This document shows positions 30,401-31,826 of a stretch of DNA of 31,826 bases, piece after piece. The position numbers were made by a program, and so were the translations under genes. The notes beneath the pieces were generated by a model. It ran no database searches. It had not been told where the DNA came from and saw nothing but the letters and a program-made list of their open reading frames with translations. The stretch spans positions 1-31,826 of IMG/VR virus record IMGVR_UViG_3300010153_000048; one strand, written 5' to 3'. This DNA is from a virus. The first letter of the stretch is position 1; the number at the start of each line of letters is the position of its first letter.

Positions 30401-31565
30401 TTTTTATAGAAATAGATACAATAAATATGTAAGACAAGGAATGTCTCCTAAAAGAGCTCATAATAGAACTATGTTAGAGTTTCAAGAGATTGCTGAAGAA
30501 ACACAACAATCATCAAGAGAAGATTTAATATCACAACAACAGGCCAGTCCACTTGGCCGTATAATATTAGCCTTCCAAAATGTTACAATGCAATACGGTA
30601 GGTTAACTAAAAAAGCTTTGTCTGATATAGTTAATGGTAGAGGCGATATGAAAACTAATGTATCGAAAGTTATATATTACGGAGCTGTACAAAATATAAT
30701 ATTCGCATCATTACAAAGCGCCCTTGCTTTTATAATGTGGGGAGATGATGAAGAGGAAATAGAAAAGAAAACTACTAGAACATTTAACAGTGTTTTAGAT
30801 TCATTCTTAAGAGGTACAGGTTTGTACGGCGCTTTGGTATCTACCCTTAAAAATACTGTTATACAATGGAACTTACAAAAAGATAAACCTTGGGGTAAAG
30901 AGCGTATAGAAAAAATAGCCCTTGAAGTAATAAATCTTTCCCCACCAATTGGTAGTAAAGTTAGGAAAATTGTAAATGCTTACTATGCAGATTCTTGGAA
31001 TGAAGGTGTATCTGAAGAATTAGGTTGGAGAATAGAGAATCCTAAAGTTTCTATGTGGGCAAATATAGTTGAAGCTGTATTTAATATTCCTCTTGCTAGA
31101 ATACAAAGTAAAGCAAATAATTTAGAAGAAGCTATAACTGGAGATCATGATACGTGGAAAAAAGTTGCTATGTTATTTGGTTGGAATTATTGGAATTTAG
31201 GAGTTGAAGATGAAGAGTTAGAAGAAGCTAAAGATAGAGCTGAAGAAAAAAATAAAGAAGAAAAGAAAGAAGAAAAAGAAAAAGAAAAGGAAGAGGAAAA
31301 GAAAGCTGAAGAAGAAGAAAAAAAGAAAAAAGGTATCAAAACAGTGCAGTGCTCTGGAGTTAATTCAGCTGGGCAAAGATGTGGAATGACTACTGAAACT
31401 GCAGCTAAAACGTGGAAGTGTATGCATCACATGAACTTCACAGATGGAATGGATAGAGATGGTGATGGTGCTAAAGAGTATAGATGTACAGCTACTAAAA
31501 CTAATGGCAAAAGATGCAAGAACAAAACCGAGAATAAGAATAAAAGATGTTATGCTCACCAATAA
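21444..31565 (+). CDS. Giant multidomain protein: metallopeptidase-like, nested HAD/P-loop kinase, Zn knuckles
   Basis: 3373 aa, last of three candidate ejected proteins. In order: a short N-terminal motif (KFTVNGEVKYRNVSPEKEQ), a Gln/Ser/Glu-rich stretch to about 150, an EF-hand-like loop at 183-194, predicted coiled coil at about 450-610, a hydrophobic segment at 733-763, helices to about 1120, and an HExxH zincin-like motif at 1182-1186. An uncharacterised middle with EEHTDPQNQVGTG near 2013 follows. A HAD phosphatase at about 2215-2565 is split by a P-loop kinase. A helical C-terminal region holds hydrophobic helices at about 2875-2889 and 3076-3099, then a Glu/Lys linker (3254-3296) and two Cys/His knuckles. 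The layout resembles phage polyvalent proteins delivered with DNA. No RNA polymerase signature or murein-hydrolase motif was recognised. Ejection into the host is inference; the domain motifs are visible. Confidence 0.75.
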   Translation: MTKRYKFTVNGEVKYRNVSPEKEQAFFDKYGQYNPIIVTDEPGKQESSSAKPENVIENQSIVQPTGQQSTEEIDLSQNNQQQDTGLNLGDGSSESLLKEKSNLEKAEIRVSDNQPLPSDYEVKASQEYLDKISGPMPEITSDLTSQKEDPAFDILQDNYIQYGFNFDKSFDGVSEIIVHSSMDLDGDGVNDFKEFSFNDADSATEMDKWMRSRALNPKERFLVIHDLAQPKDEQLSNIPTYLSNAKNVIQSVRDAWGLDERWNDTQVIQEYQAHIQRHADIQDFAVDTGGGFGGIISEQLEKEQAEAEGREVKERHGDLVAWNNKNNLLKEFWPEGVEFEGTYGIAHKNKKDTDILIEAQNEYILNEALKEYNRQTGVSISNIHHEEGGYTQHGADILNSKEYQIIKQNLVIDEDSFNTYVNRKFERSYITEFYENNIGAEAAKMGDSFFFKSATQKEIESEIVTYSEELSNKVNKINITYEKYETSVNRLLDLNKDLNNNYTTDLVNNRVEELKSVYNIRTDQEIKQEVERIKSLYNLNTQEGVDKANEAIKLLQQEEKNKIDSLNQDEYFTLYKEKINQFNYLKDEILPIQEELLKKYEQEISTLEISESELATLASVFDQNHQLGTVLAQTLKHSIIDLFQTTVIDVGDMIISFPSNVVDDLTNNNPVVDAYLKTQPIIKTRKQIYEDKSLLAKWSQDINEWQEEDKKTFRKSIAFGEISNGWEAGEWALTTLVQQAPQLATLYFTGGASLYVLGASSAGSKWRELNDQKDLYLQTGGFHGQNYSFANMYANAIFTGTMEGLSEKITLGQVNRLRGFVGSNWKLGFKNGIKKNFFSYSGLKKNGGIYLKDGFNEGFSEVVAQLSSNAADIVSGSEEVNIWDGIPESFFSGWVVSTGLKIPSVAKRLTAPFRSKDTNQKLGEIATEIQSLTRKLGNLDISPIERSNIESKIALLTQRSNNILQTDIKRIDLLSDKDKKALVNIEKRNFEARKEAEKTMLNNKLTSKQKKAAIKKLQNSVDTRDKAKDAILSKLPPGTVDRHYKNKIQTMRTMAELAEQHGAPKVEIEEVSGKEMAKKRSKHEQNMSAGRVSKIAKRNEGVIKAMEAIIADPKSTKAEVADAKAKLKDAKQQVSIAYNLLRSDTNGVMQATFDKKGNIASIKILLNKDAMIKNGRINTAAHEFIHAVFANTLKFDPQMREILGNKLIDILTNDKNVSFKSDMARRTFIKRVSVYSKEKQGEEMLAIAAEMLIDGDIIIKKPGLKRLAKLFNDFVLRMFGYDLKWGREIEVDEISFDTAEDIKQFLILYRDSIINNKPSAAIAKMLAKGANGKMFEDAKNPDERKNISMESKAVEVALDNNEDLMFNKNKTGFDDIIWNTTFNEDQWVKEDLKYKNDEEFKVSQGFWSGYSKIVDTKDLDGIIMSHVHEGTPLYDVIQPTKGLSKKQAIDRFIRQVKERAGEKYISEFSIDKLKEKYGENADISLFGWLTGSGGGQGKSIIYRSRGDVMNKMKQEPDAFGFSLDTTVTEETGTTRADMIEDTKSEYISRLEKADLSVNAKKESTETIEKLSMVMDSIDIPSDIKDAVRTIVRTSNVPLTDLTYKGIRDLLLSIEGKATSEKNIIPTGPLFEVLNSISAEFGVDPLRILAKQDLNAEQRQSAQTYIFDKAVNEDGSFNTSLLEALPEGQDRDGKATGVANTKLGQLYTKGERAKYKQGATAAGLATQNKRTDITKEEFLSLFGINPDGSFQPGTKADGAIRELVVQIAQLAANQEIRLNAIDNTLEKSSIIAKLGDGKSESMFSEEGNKSSLIKNDYQMTAKDIANLLEQRLIPGSGENKRLGEMYNKKETFAQARDRIIIKFSKQFPQLRYILALGLTGGPRSTAKTMEHFESLVEPIEGERRDVRTQYTDKGILTLPTKTIEDADGNKIKVDVNSKEFYEIELNKLAILKELFLAIQEYINTNPKDTWLFLEMLRDSGAAGQNHVIRRLAPFLFYPVNPKDDSPVKNTKIREEHTDPQNQVGTGLMMAAIRGNVNEVFDTVIGQSYMQGGLIMKHDDMVNDAGYKNTMPNIYFKLVIPRLKSGELKLNPGMSSVIRMAVSGVDLNNSMLVGFNQTIVEYFGLPRIRNASQDVVEAQNQLITMNLAGQIESMDDAVAEFNDKYLSLNPNGNTLASESKNFEDNEINMSNSINLVSLSLSQNNSLLSLEPPKVKGMSTFDFDDTLARTKSGVRYRIPNETGEPAPGRKVIFLAGSAGSGKSNVVEKLGLKEKGFKIVNQDISLEWLVKNSGLPTDMRDFTPEQASKWGSLQWEARDIAQRKRMKFQGRGDGIVVDGTGASAISMGTQAMRFRNAGYDVHMLFVDSSLETSLERNRARKERSLKDFIVERNWKAVQENKKVFKEDFGNNFTEVNTDNLKQEDPMPNELVDKINEFTDGYIKGRLTAEEFASQGSELRDKGAEFDFSEFNKVVDGTPGPLLDKARNRAKKFGTKDMFVLTARPQASAVAIHEFLKSQGLNIPLENITGLANSTGEAKAQWMLDKFAEGYNDMYFVDDAMQNVAAVRDVLNQLDIKSKVVQAKLKQVDRLVETNSITMESKVVNPKTEKRLDNKFNQMIERRKGVKFEKVFSAAEARKRGSQSNIVRFLKSLYIPPSAEDFKGLLYYFLGSGKQGEADMKFFADKLITPFAKGIKAWNIYKQNMVDEYKALKKRIPSVGKQLNAKVLGTNFTNDTAIRVYLWTKAGFEIPGISKRLQNKLVKHVNNNPDLKLFADSLSKISRRKDGYIQPSENWMMETIPTDLRNIVERVGRKEFLSEWINNKNIIFSQKNLNKIEALYGARFLEALENILYRMENGTNRVYSKDGDVNWFTNWINSSVGAIMFFNMRSALLQTISTVNFINWSDNNIFKASAAFANQDQFWKDFSMLFNSPQLKQRRRGLQTDVSASELTKTFAENGYTPQTLINYLLQIGFTPTQIADSFAIAFGGASFYRNRYNKYVRQGMSPKRAHNRTMLEFQEIAEETQQSSREDLISQQQASPLGRIILAFQNVTMQYGRLTKKALSDIVNGRGDMKTNVSKVIYYGAVQNIIFASLQSALAFIMWGDDEEEIEKKTTRTFNSVLDSFLRGTGLYGALVSTLKNTVIQWNLQKDKPWGKERIEKIALEVINLSPPIGSKVRKIVNAYYADSWNEGVSEELGWRIENPKVSMWANIVEAVFNIPLARIQSKANNLEEAITGDHDTWKKVAMLFGWNYWNLGVEDEELEEAKDRAEEKNKEEKKEEKEKEKEEEKKAEEEEKKKKGIKTVQCSGVNSAGQRCGMTTETAAKTWKCMHHMNFTDGMDRDGDGAKEYRCTATKTNGKRCKNKTENKNKRCYAHQ
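24987..25193 (+). other. HExxH metallopeptidase-like domain inside the giant protein
   Basis: H1182-E1183-F-I-H1186 lies in a helix-like context (NTAAHEFIHAVFANTL) after a strand-like run (SIKILLNKDAMI). A candidate third zinc ligand is in GEEMLAIAAEM (E1242, E1243 or E1250), about 56-64 residues downstream. This is the layout of zincin peptidases of the kind found in phage polyvalent proteins. It could mature the virion protein or cut a host target; the sequence does not tell which. Confidence 0.68.
28083..29140 (+). other. HAD phosphatase split by an inserted P-loop kinase
   Basis: HAD motif I is D2219-F-D2221-D-T2223 (TFDFDDTLA). About 30 residues later a kinase begins: Walker A G2253 to S2260 (GSAGSGKS), a post-strand-2 acidic site in NQDISLEW, a Walker B-like VVDGTG with D2334, and an Arg-rich lid R2372-R2379 (RNRARKER). 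The HAD part resumes at about 2441 (GRLTAEEFA) and continues with motif II T2497 (FVLTARP), a candidate motif III Lys2534 (GEAKAQW) and motif IV D2553-D2554 (YFVDDA). All motifs needed for both activities are present. The kinase most resembles the zeta-toxin/T4 polynucleotide kinase type. Confidence 0.78.
31350..31562 (+). other. Tandem Cys3His zinc-knuckle-like motifs at the giant's C-terminus
   Basis: Two copies share one spacing: C3303-x9-C3313-x12-C3326-x2-H3329, and C3348-x9-C3358-x10-C3369-x2-H3372, the latter one residue from the end. Both have Gly three residues before the second Cys (SAGQRC, TNGKRC). They follow a 43-residue Glu/Lys-rich helix, so they probably sit on a stiff stalk. 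Zinc binding and nucleic-acid or protein contact are inferred. Confidence 0.7.
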
Positions 31566-31602
31566 ACGTGTGATTATATTAGAGAAACAATAAATTAAAA
31601 AT

Positions 31603-31782
31603 ATGGTAAATTGGATAAATTCTTGGAAATCAAGTAACAAAAAGAACAAAATAGATTTTACATTCAGATTTGGGTGGCTAACAATATGGGAGATAAAGTG
31701 GTGCGCTTCTTGTAAGAAAGATGAAGTGTGTTGTAAAAACAAATTTAGATTAATGCTATTAAACTTTGGATTTGAAATATAA
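31603..31782 (+). CDS. Small cysteine-containing protein (59 aa), unknown
   Basis: 59 aa from ATG behind AATTAAAAAT, 37 nt after the giant gene and 5 nt before the next gene. It is basic in its N-terminal third (NSWKSSNKKNKIDF), then carries an aromatic stretch (RFGWLTIWEIKW) and four cysteines at 34, 37, 43 and 44 (WCASCKKDEVCC). The C-terminus is hydrophobic (FRLMLLNFGFEI). The CxxC...CC pattern could bind a metal or form disulfides. The tight spacing and shared strand support a real gene; I do not recognise the family. The leader is A/T-only, like its neighbours. Confidence 0.62.
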   Translation: MVNWINSWKSSNKKNKIDFTFRFGWLTIWEIKWCASCKKDEVCCKNKFRLMLLNFGFEI

Positions 31783-31787
31783 AAAAT

Positions 31788-31826
31788 ATGGCTTTTAAAC
31801 TAAAAGGATGGTCCGCTTTTACGAAG
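31788..31826 (+). CDS. Start of a further phage gene (3' partial)
   Basis: Thirteen codons, MAFKLKGWSAFTK, run to the window edge from an ATG behind AAAAAT, 5 nt after the previous stop. Short Lys/Ser-rich starts of this kind occur on small structural proteins of marine phages, but nothing can be assigned from 13 residues. Confidence 0.5.
   Translation, partial: MAFKLKGWSAFTK

Overview
The window looks like the virion-building half of an AT-rich, double-stranded DNA tailed phage. All genes lie on the + strand and are packed head to tail, with gaps of 2 to 126 nt and no stretch over 300 nt without a gene. No integrase, replication, lysis, tRNA, IS or CRISPR element is visible. I infer a podovirus-like phage of a (probably marine) Bacteroidota host, for two reasons. 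First, start codons have no Shine-Dalgarno; they sit behind A/T-only leaders, often ending in ATTATG. Second, from memory the portal, capsid and tail proteins resemble uncultured marine phage contigs and crAss-like podoviruses. This placement has not been checked by a search. The standard genetic code fits: TAA stops predominate, with one TGA and one TAG.

Head module (1-7259): the 3' end of the terminase large subunit overlaps the portal gene by ATGA. Next come an acidic scaffold-like protein, the major capsid protein, a strong terminator, and a 281-aa conserved-looking protein of unknown role. A 16-bp perfect palindrome and a second terminator follow. The 126-nt gap at 7192-7317 is the longest in the window and probably separates two transcription units.

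Tail module (7318-19125): two small proteins resembling head-tail connector/ring proteins are followed by a 2614-aa tail protein, a 595-aa Ser/Thr/Asn-rich beta-type protein and a 154-aa small virion-type protein. The 2614-aa protein has an N-terminal stabilisation-protein-like region, a tryptophan-rich insertion and an acid-linked C-terminal domain.

Candidate ejection module (19170-31565): a Gln-rich 290-aa protein with a Gly-rich hydrophobic segment and a 450-aa hydrophilic protein precede a 3373-aa giant. The giant carries long helical regions, an HExxH metallopeptidase-like motif, and a HAD phosphatase whose chain is split by an inserted P-loop kinase. It ends in a Lys/Glu-rich linker and two C-x9-C-x(10-12)-C-x2-H knuckles. 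By position and composition these three resemble the trio of internal virion proteins that podoviruses eject into the cell. The nested kinase-phosphatase is the most interesting part of the window: it has the parts list of a polynucleotide end-healing enzyme, apparently built into a probable virion protein. After it come a 59-aa cysteine-containing protein and the first 13 codons of another gene.
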